Below, piece by piece: positions 23,427 to 34,468 of a stretch of DNA of 64,000 nt. The notes beneath the pieces were generated by a model. That model ran no database searches and had not been told where the DNA came from. It saw nothing but the letters and a program-made list of their open reading frames with translations. Position 1 is the stretch's first letter. Every line of letters starts with the position of its first letter. The DNA is from Sabethes cyaneus (lineage: Eukaryota > Arthropoda > Insecta > Diptera > Culicidae), in NCBI RefSeq assembly GCF_943734655.1, contig NC_071354.1, forward strand, positions 173,324,411-173,388,410. Direction: 5' to 3'. The translations under genes were made by a program, and so were the position numbers.

Positions 23427-25682
23427 ACCGTTCTGATTCAAACTTCGAACACTTAAGCTATGCTGAAACTTTCTTCAAAGAAAAATGTTCGAAAACATCT
23501 TTATTCTACCCTCATAAATGGTTTAAAAGCATGACAATTTAATAATTTTCGTGTAAAATTTAAAAAATGAGGATAAAATGTTAATTTACATTGAAAAACA
23601 CTAAAAAACTGCTGTTCGGTTTTGATTCAAACTTCGAACACTTTCATGGTCGACATTCAAAGCTCGAATATTTCAGTCTCAGACATCGAACACTTGTATT
23701 ACTTTGAAAAGTATTAATGTTTTTAGTGTCATTCAACTTAAATAAGTGAAATTTCATTCTTTATCTAAACACTGTCTTTTTAAATCCACCTAACCTTTTT
23801 AAACACCTAACACACAATACTTAGTTTCAACCCGTACTTCTGCAGTCATTTGCTAATATTTTCAAACTCTATGTACCACATCTAAAGCAAGTTAACTTTG
23901 TACAGCTTTACAATGCAGATAATTCATGTTCCCGAAGGAAAATCCGGAAAAACCGGATATTATTCACACCTCAAAACGTGATTCAAACTTCGAACACTTT
24001 TTATTTATCTAATATCTTTGAAATAATGCATGAAATATTATATTTTAACTGTACTTTAGTACGTATATATCTTGCACTTTCCTAACAATAGCGAAGTGCG
24101 AAGGTAAATGTTCTGAATGTGGTAATAGGGTAAGGAACGAGTTAAGCAGTGTTACCTATTTTAATCAGTTGAACATAAATGATCCGAAAATGCACTTTTT
24201 TATTCATATTTTCAAAATCTTTTGATAGGATCATCTTCACAAATCACTTAACCATACATTTGATTCACACAAACACAATTTACTGGGTTTCCGACAAGAA
24301 ATATGATGAATTAAAAATTGTTGTCCAAAAACGTACATTTTTCAGCTGCTCATCAGCAATCGCCACCTCGCTACTAACGAATTCATCAAATTTTCAGCAC
24401 TGATTACAACCACTCTGAAAGTCAAGCACTCAATTGTCACATACCATATTATTCAGTCTCTTTTTTTCTATTATCTAAGACTTTGGCACTAGCCAAAAGT
24501 TTTATTATTTTCTAACAAAACTGAAAACAAATTCTGAATTGACGGAACCTGTTCACCACTAGCAGCAGTTGCAGCACAACTGATGAACTATCGTGTTGCC
24601 AAGACACTGTTTCGGTTCTGGAAATAAGAATTTTAAGTTTGAAATTAACTGAAACCTCCTATGGTGAAAACGTGGTTCAATACTTTCAAGAGAAATGTAT
24701 GTTCATAATTAATTTTTCTTTATTAAAAACAACACAAAAGACAGCTTTTTCAATAATTTTCGAAGATTTTCTCAGTGATTTAATAAAGCAACAATGTGTT
24801 TCAATGTTATTTGCTTTGACAACACTGTTCTAAAGTTAGACCGTGTGCACTTCTATGTTTGCCTCTTTTGTTCTCCCACCATCCTTATGAACAGCGAGTG
24901 AGAGGTCAAACTAGCAGTTTCCCATAAGAACTCTAGAGAATGAAAGAGACGACGAATACCGTTTGCCGAACGGTGCGGTGAGTGTATGCCCCGATAAACA
25001 ATTTAGATAGATGGCATTTTACGCATCTATGCCGATACGCTATGCCGATTACGCATCAGATGCCGATTAGTAGGTCGCGAATAGGAACGCGAACTTACTG
25101 AATAGGGGGAAAAGTTCGAGGGATTTTTTAACGGGACGTAAAAAAATTCAGATTTCAGGATTGCTTAAAATAGCACCTTGCGGGTGAAAATGGGTTCGGT
25201 GTGTTCAAAATTAGTTCCGCCGCTCCAACTTTTAAAGCGAAAAATCAAAAGTTTAGCTCAACAATAGTGTCTTCCAATGGTAACAGCTTGAAGAACTAAA
25301 GATAGCAAGAAGATTGGTATGCTGATATCCCCCACTTAGTCAACCCATCGCTTGTAATAAGGTAAAACAATCAGTGACCCGCTTAGACTGCTTAAAACTA
25401 GTTCTTTACCCTATAATGCAAACGAAAAAACAGCTACTTTTGCACCAAACGCTAAGAGTAGTCGAACGAAGTTAAAATCTGAGTTCTTACTTTTTTCCAG
25501 CGCCTGCTGATTTCTTACAAGGAGCCCTACAGTTCAATGTCGTACCTCACCGGATAGAGGACATTCTAACGAATACGGTGGTGTACAATAAGCATAATAT
25601 TTTATCATATTAGCGATACTACGAGCATTTTATTCTGAAGTGTTCGAAGTTTGAGGCTGTTCCAAGTTTGAATCAGAACGGT
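23427..25682. mobile_element. TA-flanked inverted-repeat element, copy 1 of a family with internal terminal-motif repeats
   Basis: The left end reads TA then CCGTTCTGATTCAAACTT; the right end carries the inverse GTTTGAATCAGAACGG then TA. The motif GATTCAAACTTCGAACACTT recurs inside the left half (about 23437, 23624, 23982) with a related one near 23655, and inverted near 25640. A TA flank suggests a Tc1/mariner-type integration, but no transposase frame exists. The 2.26-kb length suggests a derivative with nested insertions, for example in the GC-richer stretch 24540-25100. Family name unknown to me. Confidence 0.65.
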
Positions 25683-25855
25683 ATATAAACAATAAAAATT
25701 TCAAAATAGTAGGTTTACGACCTGCTTTTTTCATGTTAAATTTTTGGTCCAGAATGACCATTCTGTTCCGCATTATAACGGTCTACGTGCATGGAACTTA
25801 CTTGTGACAGAGATTGACATAAAACTCCCATAATTTGGGCATTGGGTAAAAGTAA

Positions 25856-27584
25856 TTAATAAGCGTAAGTCGACTATTGTTTTTTAAGGCCACATTCAGA
25901 TCCAAAATACTGAAAATTACCAAAACTGATCAAAAAATTTGTAAAAATCGACAGTATTTGTAGTGGGTGAAATGGATTGAGAAGCGAAAGTCTAATAAAT
26001 CTCAAGTGATCACACCATCTCCGATTTTAATTAAATTTAATATAATTACTCCTTTCGTCCTCACATTCAGCAGTGGTGCTTGTCGATTTTCCTAATATGT
26101 TCAAAAAATAAAGCTTTTTCACGTTCAAATTATTTTTGTTTATTTTTTGCCAGCATAGTTTTTGTTAAACGCAAAAATCTCAAAACATCCCCAATTTTAT
26201 TTTCGATTCGTAATTCTTAAAGTGATCGCCGGACAGTTTTATATGACCAACCTTATGTTTTGTCTTGACCTTTAATGAGGTCAAGCATATAATTAATTAT
26301 ATTTGGGTCATTCCACTCCAAGTGTCCGAGACCCGTGTAATCGACCTTCAGGGATTTTTACCAAATTCGGTCAGAACGTTCGTTCTGGGTCAAAAAGCAA
26401 AACTCCCAATGTTGGTGCCGATTGGACTCCCCTTCCCTTTATGGGAGCCCTCCCTTTTGTCAGCAAAAGCCTGTTTTCGTCAAATCCGCTTATTTTCTGT
26501 TGCTTATATCTCCGGAAATATTAACTCTAGAAAAATACTATTCTCACATTTTCAAAGCAAATTGCCCAAGAAATTCGAAAAAATGGCATTTTTCAGCAGC
26601 AGTGCTGCCAAATATTTTTTTTATTGATGATGATGATGATGATGATGATGGTCCCACCTCATACCCCTACAACGGTTTGAGCGGGACGATTTATCTAATT
26701 AAGATATTTATTATATAACAATGTAGCCAGGTGATAAAAACAAATAGCGAACTGGCTTCTAATACAGACATATCAAAATTTCAAAAAATGTCCAAGGCTG
26801 GTCCAAAACGTTTCCAACCCGAAAATTATCTGGACTTGATTAGGAATCGAACCTAATATTTTGAGCCCCAGCTAGTCAGAATTGGTTCTAGATAACGATC
26901 TAGAACTACGAGGGAGATCCTGCAGTCTTTTGGTACTCGGTACCGCCGTGAGCGATGGTATACGAGTTCCAAAGTCCACAAGCCTGTCCAGCTGCTGCTC
27001 CGAACCCTTTGTTCAGGACTTTAACCTGATCATTCAATTTCAAGATTATCTATGTCTGTTCTCGCGCGCGTGGCTGCTCAAACATATGTAGTCTTCTCTA
27101 TACTTTTTCAAATTAATAATAATAACAATTTTAAATCCATCATCATCAGTGAACATGATAACTTAATATATCCAAAAAATATACAAAAATTAAAAAAAAT
27201 ATACAATCTTCTTGAATCAATACAAAAAAATAAATCAAATTACGTCTATAAAGTAGCTTTTATGTGTAAAATGCATAGCCTTTTGAATTCTGCCATTGTT
27301 GCTGCACGTTTTATTTGTCGCGGCATCGAATTAAAAAAGTCAATTCCTTTGTACAACAGAGAGTTCTGTGATCTTCCAAACAAAAAATGTGGTGTTCTCG
27401 CATCTTCCGCGTTTCTAGTGTTGTACGTATGCAAATCACTTCCCCTTTCAATTCGATCACACAAATATCGAGGCAGCATTCCATTAAGAATTTTATAAAG
27501 AAACACCATTGTCAAAAAATAAACTCTTTGCTTCACAGAAAGCCATTGCAATGCGTCCAGCATAAATAAATATTAGATTTGAAA
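25856..27584. repeat. Direct 1.7-kb repeat, copy A
   Basis: From TTAATAAGCGTAAGTCG to TATTAGATTTGAAA this stretch is nearly identical to 32546-34264. Differences include a roughly 37-bp segment (about 26886-26922) present only here and about 40 bp near 32756-32800 present only in copy B. It is a composite. The left part (to about 26620) holds a high-copy repeat containing GGGTCATTCCA; the right part is a minus-strand non-LTR 3' fragment with a (GAT)n tail. Frames on the plus strand here (such as 26265-26627) also occur in copy B but have no recognisable domain. Confidence 0.9.
26620..27584 (-). pseudogene. 3' end of a CR1/L2-like non-LTR retrotransposon (copy A)
   Basis: The minus-strand frame 27563-27246 reads LQWLSVKQRVYFL, YKILNGMLPRYLCDRI and FNSMPRQIKRAATMAEFK. 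This is the C-terminal domain that follows the RT in CR1/L2-type elements (the pattern with a Leu-Pro/Ser-x-Lys-Gln-Arg start and a Tyr-Lys-x-Leu-x-Gly box). The RT and endonuclease are missing, so it is 5'-truncated at 27584. A 3' untranslated stretch runs to about 26625 and ends in an (ATC)n tail, typical of this group. The clade is inferred. Confidence 0.65.
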
Positions 27585-27814
27585 TCATCAGTGTGTGATT
27601 CGAGCTGTCGTTCAGATCGGTCGCATATTTTACTAGCTCCTGGTTTTTACCCAGGGTTTAAAATTATTTCTTTTGCGGTGCCTGTTGGTTAGGTTACCTA
27701 TAAATTCACCACGTGTGTAATCAGTCTTTCTAAAGGCTACCGAAAGGCTAAAGATTTGTAGTGTATCCATTTTTGTCTACCTATTTTTTTGAAAAACTAT
27801 TTTATTTCTTCTAA

Positions 27815-29026
27815 ATGTCAGGTCGAAGTAAGAAAGCTCGCCTCGGGAAGAGAAAGAGGGATATACCCTCTCTAAATTCTAGCGTTGCTAGTGAAAATCA
27901 ATTTTCCGTTCTCTCCGAGCAAGAAGCCGGAGATACTAATATTATTAATGAAAAAAATATCGTTAACAAAAGGGGTAAAATTCCACCTATTGTGGTATAT
28001 GTTACCGAATTTCAAAATTTTCGGAAGGAACTTTCTTTGCGAGTTCCTACCGCTAAGGTCAATTATCAAATCGGCCGTAGAGGCGAGTGTCGCGTGCTGG
28101 CCGAAACGGAAGACTCGTTTAATTTGCTTATTCAGTATTTAACTGAAAAGTTGTATAAGTTTTATACATTCGACAGCCGGAATGAAAGACCATTCAAGGC
28201 TGTTTTAAAAGGTCTCTCAACCGATCAATCCGTTGATGAGGTCAAATTTGAATTAACGGAATTACTTGGCGTTTCCCCTATCCAAGTAATTCAAATGAAG
28301 AAAAAACGTCAAATTCGGGAAACCGGGGGCATTTCACAGCAATTTTACCTGGTTCATTTTAACCGAAATCAGGTAAATAGTTTAAATATTTTAGAAAAGG
28401 CACGTGTTTTATTTCACGTGCGTGTAAAGTGGGAACTATACAAAAAGTTTGGAGGAAATATTCCTCATTTAACTCAGTGTCGCTCATGTCAAAAATATGG
28501 TCACTTGGACTCCAAGTGCATGATTTGCAGCAGTCCTTCACACAAAAAGGACGATTGTCCAGTGAAGGAGCAAAACCAATTTAAATGCGCAAATTGTGGT
28601 AATAATCATAAAAGTAATTCTTTTGATTGCCCTGTTAGAATCGCTATTTTACAGCGAAGAAATCAGGGTAAACAAAATCCTAAGCGTGAGCAAATTCCAC
28701 CGGTAGTTAGTGCAGAACCTGTGAATTACCTACCCGTACAAGCTAGGTCAGGTAAATCATATGCTTCGGTCTTAGCCGGAAACTTGGACATACCTGTTAT
28801 TCCAGGCAGTTCCAAAAAAACCATTAATCCTGGGCCACCTAGGGACGATGCCATTAATGACGACCTAGGTATGATTACCCAGGATAAACTTTTATTTTTG
28901 CAACAAGCAATGTCTACTCTAATGACTTCTTTGTTGCAAGCAAGTTCCATGACCGAAGCTATTCGAATTGGAACAAATTATACATATGAAATTGTAATGA
29001 AGTTGAAGTTCAGCAATGACTTTTAA
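27815..29026 (+). CDS. Jockey-type ORF1, gag-like nucleic-acid-binding protein
   Basis: 403 codons from an ATG with A at -3. The N-terminal third is basic and Ser-rich. The middle region (about 115-225) has the fold seen before the zinc knuckles in Jockey gag proteins (KAVLKGLS, LVHFNRNQV). Three Cys/His knuckles follow: CRSCQKYGHLDSKC (about 230-243), CMICSSPSHKKDDC (about 243-256, sharing its first Cys with the first knuckle) and CANCGNNHKSNSFDC (about 264-278). These bind the element's RNA to form the ribonucleoprotein particle. The C-terminal part is low-complexity, then helical. The stop overlaps the ORF2 start. No internal stop or frameshift, so the protein could be made. Confidence 0.85.
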   Translation: MSGRSKKARLGKRKRDIPSLNSSVASENQFSVLSEQEAGDTNIINEKNIVNKRGKIPPIVVYVTEFQNFRKELSLRVPTAKVNYQIGRRGECRVLAETEDSFNLLIQYLTEKLYKFYTFDSRNERPFKAVLKGLSTDQSVDEVKFELTELLGVSPIQVIQMKKKRQIRETGGISQQFYLVHFNRNQVNSLNILEKARVLFHVRVKWELYKKFGGNIPHLTQCRSCQKYGHLDSKCMICSSPSHKKDDCPVKEQNQFKCANCGNNHKSNSFDCPVRIAILQRRNQGKQNPKREQIPPVVSAEPVNYLPVQARSGKSYASVLAGNLDIPVIPGSSKKTINPGPPRDDAINDDLGMITQDKLLFLQQAMSTLMTSLLQASSMTEAIRIGTNYTYEIVMKLKFSNDF

Positions 29027-31676
29027 TAATTCTATAAAATTTCTAAATTGGAACGCTCGTTCATTAAAAGCGAACGAAGATGAGTTTTACAATTTTTTAA
29101 CTGTCAATAGAGTGCACATTGCAGTTATTACCGAAACTTTTTTAAAGCCAAATATCAAACTAAAATATAACCCCAACTACGTGGTACATAGGTTCGATAG
29201 AATTCAAAGTTCTGGCGGTGGAGTTGCTATTGTTATCCACCGTCAAATTAAACATCGCACTCTTCCTCATCTTGAAACAAAAGTTATTGAAGCTTTGGGG
29301 ATTGAAGTTCAAACGGAACTTGGAATATTATTCGTTGCGGCTGTGTATCTCCCTTACCAGTGTACAAACGAACAAATAAATTTTCTGAAAGGCGACTTGC
29401 AAAAACTTACAAGGAATCGCTCAAAATTTCTAATTATCGATGACTTTAATGCTAAACACCGATCATGGAATAATACTCAATGTAATTCTAACGGAAAAAT
29501 TATTTTTAATGATTGCTCATCTGGATACTATTCCATTTTATATCCAAATGGGCCTACATGTTTTTCTTCTACAAGAAACCCTTCTACAATTGATTTGGTT
29601 CTAACCGACCAAAGTCATGCGTGCAGCGAGTTAATTACTCATGCTGATTTTGATTCGGATCATCTCCCAATCACTTTTTGTTTATCACATGAGACAATTT
29701 TAAACCCTATTAAATCTGTGTTTAATTATCACAAGGCCAATTGGGAAAGATACAGGTCTCATATTGAGAATCATTTGAATCATGAAGTGAGTTTGCAAAG
29801 TAAAACCAATATTGATTCAGCTTTGGAAGCTTTGAGAAGTGCTATTATTGAAGCCAGGGACAATTCTGTTCCGAAGGTCCAAATGAAATTAGATACTCCA
29901 ATTGTTGATGACAATCTTCAATTGCTTATTAGGCTGAAAAATGTACGTAGGCGTCAATATCAACGAACTCGAGACCCTGCTATGAAAATTATTTATAAAG
30001 AATTACAAAAAGAGATAAAACAAAAATTTACTGCTTTGAGGAATGAACAGTTTGCGAATAAGATTGAGCAGTTGAAGCCTTATTCAAAACCTTTCTGGAA
30101 ATTGTCAAAAATTCTGAAGAAACCATCAAAACCTATTCCAGCAATTAAAGATGGCGATCATATTCTATTAACAAATGAACAAAAGGCTCAAAGACTTGCT
30201 CAGCAGTTTGAAAATGTTCATAATTTAAATTTGAACGTGGTGAGCTCAGTTGAAAACGATGTCTCTCAAAAATATGATCAAATTTCTACTTATAACGTCT
30301 CACCTAATGAAGTATTTGAAACTGACTTGGATGAGGTTCGTTCAATTATCAAGAAATTCAAGAATATGAAAGCTCCTGGTGACGATGGGATATTTTACAT
30401 TTTAATTAAAAAACTCCCTGAAATCGCTTATCAACTTTTGGTTAAAATATTTAATAACTGTTTTAAATTAGCATATTTTCCTAACTTATGGAAAACTGCT
30501 AAGATTACACCTATTTTGAAACCAGATAAAAATCCAGCGGAGGCTTCAAGCTATAGGCCAATTAGTTTACTTCCATCCATAAGTAAATTATTTGAGAGAA
30601 TAATTCTTAACCGAATGATGTCACATATTACTGAACATTCCATTTTTGCAGATGAACAATTTGGTTTTCGACATGGGCATTCCACTACTCATCAATTGCT
30701 CAGAGTTACTAATATGATACGAGCTAATAAAGCCGACGGCTATTCTACTGGAGTTGCTCTTCTAGACATAGAAAAAGCATTCGACAGTGTGTGGCATAAA
30801 GGTTTAATCACGAAATTGCTAAATTTTAACTTTCCAATTTACATTGTAAAAATTTTACAAAATTATTTAACTGATCGATTTTTACAGGTTGTCTATCAGA
30901 ATTCTAAATCTGATAAATTTCCTGTTAAAGCAGGTGTGCCTCAAGGCTCGATCTTGGGCCCAATCCTGTATAACATATACACATCTGATCTTCCTGAATT
31001 ACCGGCTGGCTGCACAAAGTCGTTATTCTGCGACGATACAAGCATTTCCGTAAAAGGAAAAAGTCTTCGTGTCATATGTAGTCGACTGCAGAAAAGCTTG
31101 GATATTTTCTCCAAATACTTGCAAAAGTGGAAAATTTCTCCCAATGCTTGTAAAACTCAATTAATTATTTTTCCTCATAAGCCTAGAGCTTCTTCCCTTA
31201 AGCCAAATAGCAATCACATTATCAAGATGAATGGAGTTGCTTTGAGTTGGTCTGACCAAGTTAAATATTTGGGATTAATTTATGATAAAAAACTTACTTT
31301 TAAAGACCACATCGAAAGTATTCAAGCAAAATGTAATAAATATATGAAATGTTTATATCCTCTTATTAACAGAAATTCTAGACTTTGTCTGAAAAATAAA
31401 CTATTGATTTACAAACAAATTTTTAGACCGGCGATGTTATATGCCGTTCCGATTTGGTCAAGTTGTTGTATTACAAGGAAGAAGAGTCTTCAGAGGATTC
31501 AAAATAAAATTTTGAAAATGATTTTGAAGCGTCCTCCTTGGTTTAGTACATTAGAATTACATAGACTTACTGGTGTTGAAACCCTAGAAACTATGTCAAA
31601 CAAAATTATTTCAAATTTCCGTCAAAAATCGTTGCAATCCTCTATTGCTATGATTAGGTCTCTTTATAGATCATAA
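29016..31676 (+). CDS. Jockey-type ORF2: endonuclease and reverse transcriptase
   Basis: 886 codons. The endonuclease occupies about residues 1-225: NWNAR at 11-15, catalytic Glu40 in TETF, DFN at 143-145, SDHLP around Asp215-His216. The reverse transcriptase occupies about 440-720: YRPISLLPSISKLFERI, DEQFGFRHGHST, LLDIEKAFDSVWH (first catalytic Asp), GVPQGSILGP, and the active-site box FCDDTS with Asp673-Asp674. A C-terminal thumb and Cys-containing domain follows. The role is to nick target DNA and copy the element RNA onto the nick. Two oddities: the usual FADD/YADD Ala is Cys here, and the usual Gly before DFN is Asp (IDDFNAKH). Both catalytic Asp residues are kept. It overlaps ORF1 by 11 nt, so translation probably uses termination-reinitiation. 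The frame is fully open. Confidence 0.9.
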   Translation: MTFNNSIKFLNWNARSLKANEDEFYNFLTVNRVHIAVITETFLKPNIKLKYNPNYVVHRFDRIQSSGGGVAIVIHRQIKHRTLPHLETKVIEALGIEVQTELGILFVAAVYLPYQCTNEQINFLKGDLQKLTRNRSKFLIIDDFNAKHRSWNNTQCNSNGKIIFNDCSSGYYSILYPNGPTCFSSTRNPSTIDLVLTDQSHACSELITHADFDSDHLPITFCLSHETILNPIKSVFNYHKANWERYRSHIENHLNHEVSLQSKTNIDSALEALRSAIIEARDNSVPKVQMKLDTPIVDDNLQLLIRLKNVRRRQYQRTRDPAMKIIYKELQKEIKQKFTALRNEQFANKIEQLKPYSKPFWKLSKILKKPSKPIPAIKDGDHILLTNEQKAQRLAQQFENVHNLNLNVVSSVENDVSQKYDQISTYNVSPNEVFETDLDEVRSIIKKFKNMKAPGDDGIFYILIKKLPEIAYQLLVKIFNNCFKLAYFPNLWKTAKITPILKPDKNPAEASSYRPISLLPSISKLFERIILNRMMSHITEHSIFADEQFGFRHGHSTTHQLLRVTNMIRANKADGYSTGVALLDIEKAFDSVWHKGLITKLLNFNFPIYIVKILQNYLTDRFLQVVYQNSKSDKFPVKAGVPQGSILGPILYNIYTSDLPELPAGCTKSLFCDDTSISVKGKSLRVICSRLQKSLDIFSKYLQKWKISPNACKTQLIIFPHKPRASSLKPNSNHIIKMNGVALSWSDQVKYLGLIYDKKLTFKDHIESIQAKCNKYMKCLYPLINRNSRLCLKNKLLIYKQIFRPAMLYAVPIWSSCCITRKKSLQRIQNKILKMILKRPPWFSTLELHRLTGVETLETMSNKIISNFRQKSLQSSIAMIRSLYRS

Positions 31677-31974
31677 GTTAGCTAGGTTAGATATTAGGTT
31701 AAGATTTATATTTTTTTCCCTTACATTTAGGTTGTAATCCCTACTGCTAAATAATCTTAATTGTCGTAACAAATCATAAGAAATCAGAATAATAGTATAT
31801 ATTGCAATTCTAATAGTGTTGAAAAGTCACCACTTGTGATTGAACACACAATATGATATAGGATAGTTACTCTTAAGTATTTTATGTAATCGAATATTTG
31901 CCCCAATAAAAAAAAAATCGTTTCAAAATAAATATTAATATATGCCTGACCGCATTTCAAGGTCATGACTAAAA

Positions 31975-32545
31975 GTCACGAGTTTGGTCAATAATTTTTT
32001 TATTTTAGATTTTGATTCTGCAATCTTGTTCGCTTATTTTGATACTAAATTTGTAATGATCCGATCACGGGAAGTGGCCGAAAAACGATCATACACATAA
32101 GCATTCCAGTGCGGCGTGGAACAACTTCGGCGGAATAAAGCGCCACTCCTGAAAAACCATGACTTTTAATCATTATGTACCTTTTTCTCAGAAACTACAC
32201 AACGTATTGGAACAAACTTTTTTTTGTTTTGTTGGTGGTAGCTTGCCAAAGACTTTTATAACTTTTCAGTTTTGTAAACAAAACACAGCTAGAGAAAAAA
32301 GAAAAAGAAGACAAAATTTTATTTTTTCAGGGATCTATTTTTCGTCTTTTTCGTTTTTCTTAAGCTGTGTTTTGTTTACGAAACTGAAAAGTTATTAAAA
32401 TCTTTGCCAAGCTACTACCAACAAAACAAAAAAAAAAGTTTGTTCCAATACGTTGTGTAGTTTCTGAGAAAAATTCTGAGCAAAATCAAAATCTGAAATA
32501 AAAAAAATTATGATTTTTTCAAAATTTTTGGTCGTTCATGTCCCC
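31975..32545. mobile_element. Foldback (hairpin) MITE-like element
   Basis: The inner arms 32177-32301 and 32362-32477 are near-perfect inverted copies (for example CTCAGAAACTACACAACG and CGTTGTGTAGTTTCTGAG). The outer arms 31990-32023 and about 32482-32515 also pair (TTTTAGATTTTGATTCTG). The left side has about 150 bp more between inner and outer arms, apparently a small insertion (32024-32175). It ends near CCCCTTAA, where copy B begins. Superfamily not determined. Confidence 0.75.
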
Positions 32546-34264
32546 TTAATAAACGTAAGTCGACTATTGTTTTTAAAGCCATATTCAAATCCAAAATACT
32601 GTAAATTACCAAAAGTGATCAACAACTTTGTAAAAATCGACAGTATTTGTAGTGGGTAGTGGGGATTGAGAAGCGAAAGTCTAATAAATCTCAAGTGCTC
32701 ACACCATCTCCGATTTCAATTAAATTTAATATAATTACTCCTTTCGTCTTCACATTCAATTTTCCAAAGGTTTATCCGAAATAATAAATCCCCCTCGTCG
32801 TAATGCTTGTCGATTTTCATATGTTCAAAAAATAAAGCTTTTTCACGTTCAAATTATTTTTGTTTATTTTTTGCCAGCATAGTTTTTGTTAAACGCAAAA
32901 ATCTCAAAACATCCCCAATTTTATTTTCGATTCGTAATTCTTAAAGTGATCGCCGGACAGTTTTATATGACCAACCTTATGTTTTGTCTTGACCTTTAAT
33001 GAGGTCAAGCATATAATTAATTATATTTGGGTCATTCCACTCCAAGTGTCCGAGACCCGTGTAATCGACCTTCAGGGATTTTTACCAATTTCGGTCAGAA
33101 CGTTCGTTCTGGGTCAAAAAGCAAAACTCCCAATGTTGGTGCCGATTGGACTCCCCTTCCCTTTATGGGAGCCCTCCCTTTTGTCAGCAAAAGCCTGTTT
33201 TCGTCAAATCCGCTTATTTTCTTTTGCTTATATCTCCGGAAATATTAACTCTAGAAAAATACTATTTTCACATTTTCAAAGCAAATTGCCCAAGAAATTC
33301 GAAAAAATGACATTTTTCAGCAACAGTGCTGCCAATTTTTTTTTTTATTGATGATGATGATGATGATGATGATGGTCCCACCTCATACCCCTACAACGGT
33401 TTGAGCGGGACGATTTATCTAATTAAGATATTTATTATATAACAATGTAGCCAGGTGATAAAAATAAATAGCGAACTGGCTTCTAATACAGACATATCAA
33501 AATTTCAAAAAATGTCCAAGGCTAGTCCAAAACGTTTCCAACCCGAAAATTATCACTTGATTAGGAATCGAACCTAATATTTTGAGCCCCAGCTAGTCAG
33601 AATTGGTGCAGTCTTTTGGTACTCGGTACCGCCGTGAGCGATGGTATACGAGTTCCAAAGTCCACAAGCCTGTCCAGCTGCTGCTCCGAACCCTTTGTTC
33701 AGGACTTTAACCTGATCATTCAATTTCAAGATTATCTATGTCTGTTCTCGCGCGCGTGGCTCAAACATGTGTAGTCTTCTCTATACTTTTTCAAATTAAT
33801 AATAATAACAATTTTAAATCCATCATCATCAGTGAACATGATAACTTAATATATCCAAAAAATATACAAAAATTAAAAAAAATATACAATCTTCTTGAAT
33901 CAATACAAAAAAATAAATCAAATTACGTCTATAAAGTAGGTTTTATGTGTAAAATGCATAGCCTTTTGAATTCTGCCATTGTTGCTGCACGTTTTATTTG
34001 TCGCGGCATCGAATTAAAAAAGTCAATTCCTTTGTACAACAGAGAGTTCTGTGATCTTCCAAACAAAAAATGTGGTGTTCTCGCATCTTCCGCGTTTCTA
34101 GTGTTGTACGTATGCAAATCACTTCCCCTTTCAATTCGATCACACAAATAACGAGGCAGCATTCCATTAAGAATTTTATAAAGAAACAATTTTATAAAAT
34201 AAACTCTTTGCTTCACAGAAAGCCATTGCAATGCGTCCAGCATAAATAAATATTAGATTTGAAA
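32546..34264. repeat. Direct 1.7-kb repeat, copy B
   Basis: Same composite as 25856-27584 with the same left start (TTAATAAACGTAAG) and the same right end (TATTAGATTTGAAA). Sharing both the internal junction and the 5'-truncation point of the CR1/L2 fragment points to duplication of the composite, not two independent insertions. Confidence 0.9.
33350..34264 (-). pseudogene. 3' end of a CR1/L2-like non-LTR retrotransposon (copy B)
   Basis: The minus-strand frame 34243-33929 is nearly identical to the copy A frame (LQWLSVKQRVYF, YKILNGMLPRYLCDRI), truncated at the same base, with the same (ATC)n tail at 33349-33374. One small length difference near 34190 changes three residues relative to copy A. 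Confidence 0.65.
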
Positions 34265-34468
34265 ACTAAAGTACTATTTTTCTCTCAATGAACACAATTT
34301 TGGTTCCGAAAATTCCGACTTCATCGTATTCCACAGATTTTTTAGAAACACTTATCGTCACGCCGATCCGGAGCCAACGTTTTGAAGCAAGCAGCCTCCA
34401 ATTTCGAAAAACCGAGAGTAAATCTATTTTTTGAAGCAGTGAAGTCTCTATGCATTGTAAAAATATTT

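Larger units (their letters stand above)
27585..31917 (+). mobile_element. Jockey-clade non-LTR retrotransposon with both ORFs open
   Basis: The leader begins with CATCAGTGTGTGATTCGAG directly after copy A, then ORF1 (27815-29026) and ORF2 (29016-31676) overlap by 11 nt. The 3' UTR ends in AATAAA and an A-run at 31908-31917. This architecture (gag-like ORF1 with zinc knuckles, ORF2 with EN and RT, no RNase H, poly(A) tail) is that of Jockey-type elements such as Juan in mosquitoes. No clean target duplication was found: ATAAATATTA occurs near both ends but not at the exact junctions. About 4.3 kb, probably full length. Confidence 0.85.

Noticed and set aside
26265..26627. 120-codon plus-strand frame, also present at 32989-33351
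   Set aside because: It lies in a dispersed repeat duplicated as DNA; preservation follows from recent duplication, and a diverged third copy (35990-36290) does not keep the frame.
27571..31945. ATAAATATTA as target duplication of the Jockey element
   Set aside because: The two occurrences are not directly at the element ends, and the left one is also present in copy B, which has no Jockey insertion.
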